Source: Cephalotrichum gorgonifer
Taxonomy: Eukaryota > Ascomycota > Sordariomycetes > Microascales > Microascaceae
Direction of reading: 5' to 3'
Length of the DNA stretch: 51,059 nt
Assembly: GCA_900312665.1 (NCBI GenBank)
Contig: ONZQ02000016.1
Location: 343,954 to 395,012, forward strand
Below, piece after piece: positions 11,856 through 22,479 of the stretch. The notes beneath the pieces are model-generated. The model was not told the DNA's origin. It saw only the letters and a list, made by a program, of their open reading frames with translations, and ran no database searches. Position 1 is the stretch's first letter; each line of letters begins with the position of its first letter. The position numbers were made by a program, and so were the translations under genes.

Positions 11856-12965
11856 ATGAAAGTCCCCCGAACATATCCCTCGAACATATCCCTGCGTCTA
11901 AAACCCGCCCGCCTCGGCCTCCACCTCAACTTCGGTCCCCGCAACCCCGTCACCAACCTGAGTCCTTCGCCCGTCGCGTGTGTCCGCGCCCAGAGGTCAG
12001 CAGCGTTCTCGACGACGACGACAACGAGCATGGGTAGTACAACGGCTGCGAAGGCGCCTCGGCGGTTCGCACCGCTAGGGGCGGGTGGGGAGAAGGGTGA
12101 TGCGCCGGCGTTGAGGGGGATTGTGTTTGATGTCGACGGGACGCTCTGGTGAGTTCCCTCTCTCTCTCTCTTCTTCCTTTCGTCTTCATCTCCCCCTTTT
12201 CACTCCCATCACACTACCTCCATCACCACTCCCCCAAACTAAAAATAACCCCATCCCCCCAGCGAGCCCCAAACCCAAATGTTCAGCGATATGCGCTCCG
12301 CCCTCTCCATCCCCAAATCAACCGACATCCTAGTCCACATCGACTCCCTCCCCACCCCCGAACAGCAGGAATCTGCCCACGCCGCCCTCCGCGCCATCGA
12401 GACGCACTACATGCGCCAGCAGACGCCCCAGCCCGGGCTGGTCACCCTCATGGACTACCTCGAGTCCCGGGGCGTGCGGAAGGGGATATGCACGCGCAAC
12501 TTCGACGGGCCGGTGCACCACCTCCTGGATAAGTTCCTAGGCGGAAACGGGGGCGCGAGGGCCGTGGCGGAGCTGGAGGGGCGGGAGGTCCCCGCCGAGG
12601 TCGAGGGGGAGAGTAAAGAGGATGGGACGACGACGGAAGGGAAGGGGGAGAAGTTCTGGCCGATCGTCACGCGCGAGTTCAACCCGCCCAAGCCTCATCC
12701 CGCGGGAATCCTCCACATCGCCCGCTCGTGGGGCCTCGTCTCAGCCACGGGCGAGCCGGACGCGAGCGGGCTGATAATGGTGGGCGACTCGATGGACGAC
12801 ATGCTCGCGGGTCACCGGGCCGGCGCGGCGACGGTGCTGATCTCGCATGCCGATAACGGGACCGTGGGGGGCAGCGGGGTCGTCGACCTGGTGATTGGGA
12901 GGTTGGATGACCTTGTTGGGGTGTTGGAGGGGGGCTTTGTTGGGGGGGAGGTCAGGGGGGAGTGA
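11856..12965 (+). CDS. HAD-superfamily hydrolase, probably mitochondrial
   Basis: Two exons (11856..12148 and 12263..12965) encode 331 residues. The splice reconstructs the first HAD motif across the junction: DVDGTLC at residues 92-98 (nucleophile D92, acid/base D94). Later motifs follow in order: the Thr in ICTRN (motif II), the Lys in PPKPHPAG (motif III) and GDSMDD near 272-277 (motif IV, Mg binding). This is the phosphatase branch (phosphoglycolate phosphatase-like); the substrate cannot be told. The first 55 residues are rich in Arg, Ser and Thr with almost no acids, ending FSTTTTTSMG, and look like a mitochondrial presequence; an internal ATG (Met59) could give a shorter cytosolic form. 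The 114-nt intron has a GTGAGT donor and a CCCCAG acceptor. A Gly/Glu-rich insert sits around residues 190-220. Confidence 0.88.
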
Positions 12966-13857
12966 ATGATGCGTGGGGAAGTTGGGCTTTGCTGGGGAAC
13001 ATGAAGTAAGAGGATGTTGTATGTGGGGAAGAGGACATATGCCTGTGAGATGTGGGAGAAGGGGGAAGTGGGTATAGATAGATCTTTCGCATCATGGATC
13101 ATTCATAGCGCGTAACATACAAATCATACAGAAGGATTCAAATATAGATTCGCCAGGTACAACATCTCCCAGACCTGTTCTGGTCTGGTCTGGTCTGACC
13201 TGGCCTTCAAGTGAACGATAAGAGAGGACAGGACAAAAACATAAGTCGAGTTTACAGAAAAAAAGACCATACATTTTTTTTATGATGCAGCTGGCTAGAG
13301 AGTAAAAAAATAAAGTGAAATTCCCCTCTTCCCCCCGGGAGGGAGAAATCTTAAGAAAAAGAGAAAAGGAATCACACATCCACATCCACATCCACCATCA
13401 TTCATTCATCCCCCTCTTCCCCCGCCCCGTTTACATCCCCCACATCCCCCCCCTTATTTCCCCTCATCTTCTTGGAATGGGTGAGAGCGAGGGCGAGGGG
13501 GAGGGGGGTTGGCGTACGAAACGTACGGNNNNNNNNNNNNNNNNNNNNNNNNNNNNNNNNNNNNNNNNNNNNNNNNNNNNNNNNNNNNNNNNNNNNNNNN
13601 NNNNNNNNNNNNNNNNNNNNNNNNNNNNNNNNNNNNNNNNNNNNNNNNNNNNNNNNNNNNNNNNNNNNNNNNNNNNNNNNNNNNNNNNNNNNNNNNNNNN
13701 NNNNNNNNNNNNNNNNNNNNNNNNNNNNCTTCCCGTACTTCCACCTTTCCTTTCCTTTCCTCCCCCCCTAACACCACCCACCGCCCCCCTTCCTAAGCTT
13801 CCACATCCCAATCCCCCGCATCGCCCACGCCGAGTACTCGTCCTCCTCCTCCCCCGC
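12966..13857. other. convergent 3' ends with a (TCTGG)n microsatellite and assembly gap
   Basis: Spacer between the convergent HAD and MAPKK genes. It contains a short TCTGG microsatellite at about 13172-13195, a CA/CATC-rich tract near 13370-13410, and the 200-base gap. No gene seen in what is sequenced. Confidence 0.5.
13529..13728. other. assembly gap, 200 N
   Basis: Exactly 200 N. The round number suggests a scaffold gap of arbitrary or estimated length. Flanks are C- and G-rich low-complexity sequence that may have stopped assembly. Confidence 0.98.
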
Positions 13858-15641
13858 CTAGTTGGAAGGGTGGTACCCGTACCCGGGCGTCATGCCGTAC
13901 CTCTGCTGCCCTCTCCTCTCGCCGCCCCTCCCGTCCTCGGGGGTGCCGTTCCTCGCCACCGGCGGCACGCCCGGGAGCGGCCCGCTCGGCGGCGCCGGCC
14001 TCACGGGAAGGCTGAAGGTCTGCCCGCCCGCGCTGACGGGCGCCGGGTGCGACGGGAGCCCGGCCGTCGACGGCGTGCGCGCGTAGTCGTAGTGCTCTCG
14101 CTGCTCGCGCGGCGTCGGAAGCCCCGATCGTCCGATCGGGATGTCGCCCGACGTCGGCGTCTCGAGGGGGTGGGGGTGGGTGGGGGAGTCGGTCGATCGG
14201 AGTAGCTCCTGCGTCCCGGGGGAGAGCTGCGGCGCGAGGTGGGACTTGCGGTTGTCGCGCTCCATCAGGCCCACGGCCCACGCCTGGAGGTCGACAGGCG
14301 TGCGCTTTGCGGCTTGGACGAAGGGGTCCTTGTCCTGCGTGGGGGTGTTGTGTTAGCAGTGCTGGCGGTAGCGGAGAAAAGGGTCCGCCTTGGAGGAAAA
14401 AGGGAGGGGGGTAGGCATCCCCGGATGGAAAGAAGAGACGGCTGGGGGTGACCTACGAAGAGCTCCTGTGGCGTTGGCCGCTCCTCGGGCTCCTTGTACA
14501 GACACCGCTGGATCATGTCCTCCAGGATGGAGGGGAAAGCGTCGCTCTTGGGCAGCTTCGGGGCCGGCTCATGTACAATCTGCTGCAGCAGATCCAAGAT
14601 ACCCGCCGGCGCGCAGTCGCCGTCCTCGATCTCCTCGTTCGAACTGAAGGGGAACTTCCCGATGGCCAGCTCCATGACTGTCAGGCCGAAACTCCACACG
14701 TCGGACTTGACTGTGTACCTGTTGCCCTGGATCCTCTCGGGGGCCATGTAGGTCGAGGTGCCGACGAAGGTGTCGGCGATGGAGTTGATGAGCTCGCCCG
14801 AGACGCCGAAGTCGCAGAGCTTGATGCCACCCTTCGAGTTGACGAGGATATTGGAGGGTTTGATGTCGCGGTGCATGATGTGGTGCTTCGTGTAGAGGTA
14901 GGTCAGGCCGCCGAGGGTGGCCTCGGCGATCTTGCCGAGGACGTCGACGCGGATGGGGCCGAAGTGGCGGGAGACGGAGTCCAGGGAGCTGTGGTTGGGG
15001 GGGAGGGGAGAGAGTCAGCGGAGGAACCGGTAGAGGGAGAGGGAGAGGGGGGATGGGGAAGGGAGCGGTAGAGGGGGAGAGCGACGTACCCCACGTCCAT
15101 GTACTCCATACACATTATCACGTCGTTGTTGTCGTTGAGGAATGCGCCATAAAAGGTAACGATGTAGTCGGAATGGCAGTTGTGCATGATCTGGAGCTCG
15201 CGAACGATTCGTTTGCGCATTTCCTTGTTGGCCTCGACGTGGATGACCTGGCGGCAGGTAGGTAGGTAAGTGTTAGCGCACGCAGGAAGCAGGGAGGGAA
15301 AACACCGCAATGATACGCTCGCCACGCCGAAGAAAGAAAGAGGACAAGATATCGCAGCCCCAACCGCAGGAGACGCAGACAAAACTAACCTTGCGGGCCA
15401 TGACTGTCCCCGTGGACATGTGCTTCACCTTCGTCACCGTCCCTCCATTCCCGGACCCCAGCTCCTTAAGAATGTTTAGGTCCTCGGGCTTGAGGTCCAA
15501 CTTGTACTCGATGCCGATCTCCAGCTGCTCGTCCTCCTTCCTCGACTCTGCCGGGGGCGGCGGCTTCGCGGCGGCGGGGGTCAGGGCTAGGCCCTTGACG
15601 TTTTTGCGCTTCATGGACCGGGGGGCGAATGAGTCTCCCAT
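13858..15641 (-). CDS. MAP kinase kinase, Ste7/MEK-2 type (Fus3/Kss1 pathway)
   Basis: Four exons, complement(13858..14334, 14457..14988, 15090..15247, 15390..15641), encode 472 residues. This dual-specificity kinase phosphorylates the Fus3/Kss1-type MAPK that controls mating, hyphal fusion and, in pathogens, invasive growth (Mst7 in Magnaporthe, MEK-2 in Neurospora). The N-terminus has a basic docking site KRKNVKGLAL for its MAPK. Then come the glycine loop GSGNGG (about 62-67), the ATP lysine K84 in MARK, HRDIKPSN with catalytic D178, DFG at 196-198, and activation-loop targets S206 and T210 in the MAPKK pattern SIADT, followed by GTSTYMAPERI. The C-terminal 130 residues are a Pro/Ser/Thr/Gly-rich tail. 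Introns of 142, 101 and 122 nt have normal borders. Start chosen at the ATG giving MGDSFAPRSMKRK, as in Sordariomycete orthologues remembered. Confidence 0.95.
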
Positions 15642-18438
15642 GGTGGGCGGTGGTCGGCGGGATAAAGGCTAAGTGGTGGGAGGTAGAGGGGTAAGGGGGG
15701 TAGGTCCAAGCTGGGACGCTTGGTGAGCTTTGGGGTCGTGGTCTTCGAAGCCAGTCGTCGTCGTCGTAATCGGTATCAATGGATCCGGACTATCCTGGGA
15801 CGTATATCGCTCGGGGGGCAGATATGCATCCCGCGGCGGTGGCGTTGGGGGGACAGTAGCACCGACGGAGGGTGGAGGGGGCGAATGCGGGTATAAATTC
15901 TCTAAAGGACCTTCTCTTCCTCGTTTCGAGTCGGCGACGACGCTCAGAATCCGGTTCAGGCGAATCGTTTGTTCTCGGTGTTGCGGGGGAGATGGTTTGG
16001 ATGTCGTTCAGTTTCGGGTCGTTGGCGCGGGGAACAAATCGATGGAGAGTGGAGTTTGAGAGAGACGAAGAGGGGTCGATAATTCGAGATTCGAGGTCTG
16101 GCTTAATACTAGTATAGGTATTGGCGGGGTACGTCCTTACGGGGTACAGTACTTGTACTCAGACGGGGAGGGGCAGAAAAAAAAAGATAACTACGGGCGG
16201 GCGGAAGGACACGAGGGGTAGGGACAGAAAAAAAAAGAAAGAAAATAGCTCGTATATAGGTTTTTTTTCCCGCTTTCGATAAAGTTTTTGGTTTATTACC
16301 GGGGAGAGAAAGGAGGCGGGCGACCTTTGCGACTCGAGGACTTTTGGGTGGTAGCTACATGTATGGTGGTATGGTGATGGCTTGGTGGTGGCTAAGCGAA
16401 AAGGTGGGTTGGCTTTCGACGTGGACTGGTAGGTTCCGGGTTTGGCAGGACAGGACACCCACACCACCTCAGGCACGGACAGTGTACGAGTACAAGCCAA
16501 CCAGCAAGGCCAGGGAGAGAGAGCGTCCTGAAGGGATCCTGAATTTGAATGGACTTTGGCTTTGTAATTAGCACGTTTGGTTCCAAACCCAAGGGCGGCT
16601 GGCCAATGGTACTTGTCGCTGAGGCTGTGGGGCAAGCACGAGCGAGTACCCCGCCACGGTGTGTATGTACTAAGATACTGCGAGGAGGAAGACGAACGAG
16701 TAGGGACGTAGGTATCAGTGTTTGTAGTTAGATGTGTGGCCATTCAAGGTGGGCACTCCACGAGGCGGGACGGAGTGGACGTGGGCGTTGACTCAGGGAC
16801 TTGCGTCCGAGAGATACTCTATAATACGGGGAGATGTACAGAGTGCATGACTGGACTATAAGTAACGGTGTTTCATCTATCAAGTAGCATAGTCGATGTG
16901 CCGTTCCTTTTGGGCCATAGCTGCAATACAGGTACCTAACCGCGGGGTCTTACGCATGTACGCTGAATGTACTCATACTCGTACTCACACACGACGGGAT
17001 ACATGACTTAGTCGTCCTCAAGCCTCTATTCTCCACAGTAAGTGGTCAATAGTCCCGTCCATGACGACCGGCCGGTGGAGCCATGGCGCGGAATCGGGAG
17101 CTTGACTGGTGGGAACGCCGGACGAACCAGGGCCACAATCCCACCATAAGCTACGACGGCGTAGATTGCTAGCCGCGGATCGCGGACCAACGGGAAGAGA
17201 CTTCCATCGTTACGAGCGCGTGCGGAGCCTCCAGTCATACGTAGTAATAGCGGCAGCATCCTGGCAGTGCATGTATTAACAGAGCAATAGGAGCAGTCAT
17301 GGCCCGGGTGTCTCGCTGTTTCAGCTCTGCTACGGGTAATACATACCCCTGGATTTGGATGGGGATAAGGATCCATACGAATGCGCATCTCCATCTGCAT
17401 TGTGGCAAACTGAGATGAGACCTCTCTCCATCACAGTTGGAACCTTTAAGCACCCTTGCCCGGGACAAAGAAAAGCATGCCCTTGCACTCTTAACTGCCC
17501 ACCCGCGTCAACACACTACGCTGCCTCTCTCGCCCGTTGATACTTTGGGCACCACCACCAGACCAAGAACACCCCGCCCGCAAACCACACTCTGCGCTCA
17601 CTGGTTAGGCTGAAACTCGCTCCGAGGAAGAGGCCGACCGAGCGGCTATCTGCTGCCCCCCTTCCCCTTACTTGGATGCTTGGGCACCGAGGCCGGATAT
17701 GCGGCCGCTGATGCCAAAAAAAAAAAGTACGGTGCGGAGATGCGGCGCTCAATTTGCAGGTATACAAGCAGACAAAGGGCCGCCGACCAAGAGGGCGGAA
17801 GCAGACTGAGGTTTCGGGCTTTTGCTATGTAACTACTGCGGACTCCAGACGTGGGGCTCGGTCAGGATAGCTTCGGTCACGACACCGGAGTACCTGACCT
17901 GGGCTGGGGTGGGCTTGGCGATCCTTGCATTCAACGGGCTGACAAGTAAGTCTTATCGGGAAGATGGGTGGGCACATGTCGAGCACGAACGTTCCTCGAC
18001 TCCTCGAGACAGACGACATTCGAGGACGACATATGCATGACCACCACCCCCACTTTTTATACATACATGTACCCAACAACTTGGAGATGTCTGCTCCCTG
18101 CCAAATTTGAACCATGCCCTTTGTTGCTAATGTGTGTATTCAGTTCACGATGATGATTGAGGCCTACAAGTAATAGTTGGAACGGGCTGAACTGCCCTAA
18201 TAGACACGCATGGGTTTCTGGGTTGGTTCCTGGCCCTATTGTCCAGGTTTCTAGTACTTTGCTTATAGCCGGCGATTCTGGTGTTTCGCGTGCTTGAGTG
18301 CTGATTGGTGATGGTGCGCCATATGCCCAGCCTGGTGACATACCATCCCGAACCCCGCCCCGGCGAAGCAGCATCTGCCATCTTTGACAAACAAAGCATG
18401 TATGAGCGGCCGCCATCCAGTCCCTCCCGCGGCCGGCC
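15642..18438. other. long intergenic region between MAPKK and NLR
   Basis: About 2.8 kb between divergent genes with no convincing coding region. The MAPKK-proximal part (15642-16120) is GC-rich and probably promoter and leader. From 16130 on there are many TGTAC/GTACA words and short A or T runs (for example 16174-16184 and 17716-17726). ORFs at 16159-16743 and 17026-17400 on the minus strand are low-complexity or lack protein character. No RNA gene was recognised. Confidence 0.5.
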
Positions 18439-21334
18439 ATGAGTTTTTCGTGGGCTGGCGGCAGAAGGCCGCTCTCTTCTGAGAATCCATCCCGGCAGGC
18501 GGACGAGCCCGGCCAGTACGGACTATTCACAATCTCGGAACCTCACGACGTGGACGGAAGCGCTGATCTCGACGTCGTCGCGATCCACGGCCTCAACGGC
18601 CACTTCCAGCGGACATGGACCGACCCGGCCACCGACTTCAACTGGCTCCGCGGCGCCCTCCCCACCGCCATCCCCGGCGCCCGCGTCCTCTCCTTCTCCT
18701 ACAACTCTATCCTCCAATTCAGCAAGTCCACCTCAAACCTCAACGTCTTCGCCGACCAGCTCCTCGAGTCCCTCCTCGTCGAGCGCCATCCCCCCGCCTC
18801 CCGCGACCGGCCGTTGGTCTTCATATGTCACAGCCTCGGCGGCCTCGTCTTCAAGCAGGCCCTCCTCCGCGCCTATGAGAGAGAGCGCTACCGGCCTATC
18901 GCCACCCGGACCGTGGGCGTCCTCTTCTTCGGCACACCGCACCGCGGGTCGCAGTTCGCGAGCGTGGCTACCGTCCTCGGCTCCATCATCAAGGCGGTGA
19001 GCCTTGGAGCTAACACGAACACCCAGCTGTCCAAAGACCTGGAACCAGATTCGAGGGTGCTGGAGCAGGTCTCAGACGGGTTTGTCGACAAGGCCAAGAA
19101 CCTCCGGATCTTCACCTACTATGAGACCCAGAAGCTGAGCTTCCTCAAGTCCCTGGTATGCCTACCCACAACTCTTACTCCTATGGTGTCTTAACATAAA
19201 GGGGCTGAGTGTTTTCTCGTGCCAGGTTGTTGACCAGCAGTCCGCGCGCCTCGGTCTCGCGGGTGAACTCGCCGTCCCCATAGACGGCGACCACCGCAGC
19301 ATATGCCGCTACCCCGACGCTGCCGATAAACGCCTCAAGATAGTCCTAGGTCACATCCTCGAACTCCGCGAGGCGTCCACAACCATCTCTCAACCGGTGA
19401 GGTCCGCCCGAGCAGCGCCGGAGATGAACCCTATCGAGGAAATGGACTTCCTCAGAAGCCTCAATACCTCCAACCCGGAACTTCACAAGGCGCGGAACCC
19501 GGCCCCCGTCGAGGGAACCTGCGCGTGGATCCTCCAGCACCCCACGTACCGAACCTGGTACACCAGCGAGATATCGTCCCTCCTCTGGCTGTCCGCGGAC
19601 CCTGGGTGCGGAAAGTCGGTGCTGGCGTCCTTCCTAGTCGATCACTTCGCCTCCATGCCCGGCGAAGAGCGGCCCCGCGTCTGCTACTTCTTCTTCAAGT
19701 CTGACCACCTGGAGCAGCGGGACGGCATCCACGCCCTGCAGGCTGTCCTCCACCAGCTCCTGCAGCAGCGCCCAGGCATCGTGGCGCTCGCGTCGTCCCA
19801 CCTTGGCAAGGCCGGGCCGAAATCCACTGCCGCGCTCTGGAATACCTTCGCTCATTGCGCCGAGTTGCCCGACGGCGGGGAGGGCGGCGCAATTTCCGCC
19901 CGGGATACGATATGCGTGCTAGACGGTCTAGACGAATGCGAGCAGGATACGAAACAGGCGCTCACCTTCCTCCTATCGAAATACTACTCGGAGAACAGGC
20001 CCCGCGCCTCGCCGGGACCACGGCTGAAGCTCCTAGCGACCAGTCGCCCAGACATACCCTTCAAGCTGGCCTTTGATAACCGCAAGCGCGACTCCAAGCC
20101 GGGCGGCGCCGGAAACCGCGTCCCCGCCTCCATGATCCGCCTCCGAGGCGAAGACGAGATCGACGCCATCAGCAACGACATCTCCATGGTCATCCGCTCC
20201 GACATCTTCGGGTTGGAGTGCCAGGACTTCCCCCCCGACATACTCTCCGCCATCGAGATCCAACTCGTCGCGAAAGCCGACAGGACGTTCCTTTGGGTGA
20301 CCCTCGTCCTCCGCCTCCTCAAGGAGAGGGTCGAGGAAGGGGCGTCCCGGCGGGACATCGACGAGATCCTCCAGAGTCGCGACATCGACTTCGTCTACGC
20401 CGGCCTCCTGCGCACGCGGCTCAAGAACCCCCGGGTCCGGAGGCTGCTGGGCATGATCCTCGCCACGCCCCGTCCCATGACGGTCGAAGAGCTGAGCGTC
20501 GCCCTGGCGGTCCGCAACCCGGCGGGCAAGCTATCCGGGTCGAAGGACTTCAACGACGTGGAGTACGACGTCGTCTTCCCCCACGAGAACCACCTCAAGG
20601 GGCTCTGCGGCCACTTCATCCGCATCATCCGGGGCAAGGTCTACCTGGTCCACGAGACGGCCCGCGAGTTCCTCCTGAGGATCAAAGAGGCGCCAGCGGA
20701 CGGGGCCCCGGACACGGAGAGGATCTTCCGCTTGTCAGGGTGTCGCCGGGAACTCGTGGAGACCTGCTTGACCTACCTCCACTGCCTGGCCTCGGGCGCC
20801 CCCACCGCCCGGACGCTCCCCTTCCTCCACTTCGCCGCCAAGGAATGGCCACCCATCTACAATGACCTTACCGGCCGCGAAAAAAACTCGCCGAAACGCT
20901 TCACGGGCCTCTGCCACCCCTCCCACCCGGGCTTCTCCACCTGGATGCCCCTCGCCCTCCACAACATAAAGCAGACCGGCCTCTCGGGCGACGACCTCCA
21001 GTACCACTGTCTCTGCATGCTGGGACTGATTCTTCCGGATTCTCGAGACATTGGGCGGCGGATCCAGCAGGAGGCCCAATCGGCGACGCAATTGGGGCCC
21101 ATGTCGAGCAACCCCGGGGCGATGGGGAACCACTACTTCCCCGTCGAGCTAGACTCGCACGGGGCGGTGCGGCTGGACTTTAAGGCCGTGGGCTGGCGCG
21201 CGAGGCTCCAGGGGAGCCAGGTGGCCGCGCCGGCTGCCGTCACTATACGGGGCTTCGCGGCCGCCACGGTCCGCACCGCGTCACTCACAGAGGGCTCGGA
21301 CGACGAGGACGATAAGGGGTATATCTTGTTATGA
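18439..21334 (+). CDS. NOD-like receptor: SesB-type hydrolase plus NACHT, no C-terminal repeats
   Basis: Two exons (18439..19155, 19226..21334) encode 941 residues. Residues 44-265 form an alpha/beta-hydrolase (SesB/DUF676-like) domain: AIHGLNGH at 48-55, nucleophile S132 in CHSLGG, GTPHRGS, and a candidate catalytic H262 in GDHRSIC. A NACHT-type NTPase follows, with Walker A GCGKS (K369, S370) and Walker B LDGLDECE (D472, D475), then a winged-helix-like region. Fungal NLRs of this layout act in non-self recognition and regulated cell death, with the N-terminal domain as effector. No ankyrin, WD40 or TPR repeats are visible in the last 250 residues, so the usual ligand-sensing part is absent or replaced by an unrecognised domain. 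The 70-nt intron is phase 0 and falls inside the hydrolase domain before the His. An acidic tail (SDDEDDKG) ends the protein. Confidence 0.9.
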
Positions 21335-21516
21335 TTCTGCGGGTGGAATTTTCTAGGCGTTGGGAAGGTAATGACTTGAGATACCATCGTTGAACTACCG
21401 CTTTTTTCTTATCACCTGTCCTAGAGACTAATAAACAAGTACTCGGATCGATTCCCGGTCACGGTGGTGGACTAGTTCCCGATTCGGGAAGAAGACTAGC
21501 CGGCGCTAGCTGGGTG

Positions 21517-21551
21517 GAGGAGGAGGGCGTGCAAAACGCCGCCTCCCCCCT
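21517..21551. repeat. GC-rich imperfect hairpin
   Basis: GGAGG-AG-GGCGT can pair with ACGCC-G-CCTCC around a GCAAA loop, giving two 5-bp stems split by a small internal loop. It lies about 180 bases after the NLR stop. Role unknown; it may be chance in GC-rich DNA. Confidence 0.3.
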
Positions 21552-21780
21552 GCCAGCAAGCATAGTATATCTCATACCAAGGGCGGGTGGCTACCTCATA
21601 TCCCTGTTGTTGGCCGCCTTCTACACACCCCATGCACCACTGCGGAAACTCTGCAAGGTAGGGAAGCAGTGTATCTCACCACAAGGAGTAACGCGTACCA
21701 AACGCCATGGGGCCGAGGATCCCATATGGCCTAAAGCTCCTTAGGCCTGCTGGTTCTGCTTACTGAATTCCGGCGGAGTA

Positions 21781-22023
21781 CGGGCGTGTGGTCGAGTCGC
21801 CTTGTTAAGAGCTGATGTAGCAAAGTCGAAGAATAACTTCAGGTTGAAAAACGGCGATTAGGGCGCCGATGCATTGGCCTAGGTAGTTAGCTCTTACGCA
21901 AACGCAGACACAAACGTGTCATTGAGGTGGGAAATGTCTGAGCTGTCGCCAGACGTACACGCAGCTGCAGTCAATACCACGAGTCGAGCCAGGTCGGCTT
22001 TCCCAAGTCTTCAATCCCATCAT
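21781..22023 (-). pseudogene. decayed, truncated copy of the DUF7727-like gene
   Basis: On the minus strand this segment repeats the start of the gene at 2206-2643: a LARLVVLTAAACT-like stretch, then an intron-like piece ending CTAACTACCTAG, then QCIGALIA and, after a frame change, FNLKLFFDFATSALN. The words GCAAAGTCGAAGAATA and CCTAGGTAG are shared at the DNA level. Near the first codons and again within a T run the frame shifts, the equivalent donor site reads GC instead of GT, and homology ends after ATRP, so the three downstream membrane spans are missing. This is a broken paralogue. Confidence 0.7.
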
Positions 22024-22479
22024 GAGCACGTGCGTCTGCTACCCTTTAGAATAGTGGGGCAGATGCATTATTTCTAGCTTTCTTCGGGGACGCAGTGCAT
22101 GACCCCGTCCAAGCCTCCCCCCCCCCCCCCGGCCCCCACATCAATGGTGCGATCATTTGATTGATTGCATTATGGTCCCGTGGAGCTCTCTTATCATCAC
22201 GTGACACCTCCACACCTCACTAATATCGCTCCTGAAGCTTGAAGCTTTGAAGCTTGAAGAAGCCTGCATCATCTCGCAACGCAAGCGCAAACCAAGCTTT
22301 GGCTTCTGTTTTGGCTTCCTGTTTGCGCGGGTCGCGGACACTCATCTACGGCCTGACCTTTAAAAAAAAATGCTCATTTAAACCGTTGTCGTCCCAGCTA
22401 CCCCGAAGCAGCACCTCCCGCGGTAGCATAACCTACGAACACTGCCATAATACCTCAGCATCCATCATCATTCCTCGCG

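Larger units (their letters stand above)
21335..22479. other. intergenic region with decayed DUF7727 copy, hairpin and short repeats
   Basis: No intact gene. It contains a hairpin at 21517-21551, the DUF7727 relic, a run of about 14 C at 22117-22130, and the word GAAGCTT three times near 22235-22257. The CCATCATCATT leader before 22480 probably belongs to the next gene. Confidence 0.5.

Noticed and set aside
16159..16743. 194-codon minus-strand ORF upstream of the MAPKK
   Set aside because: Composition is driven by A/T runs (FFFFLSLP) and simple repeats; no motif, likely non-coding promoter sequence.
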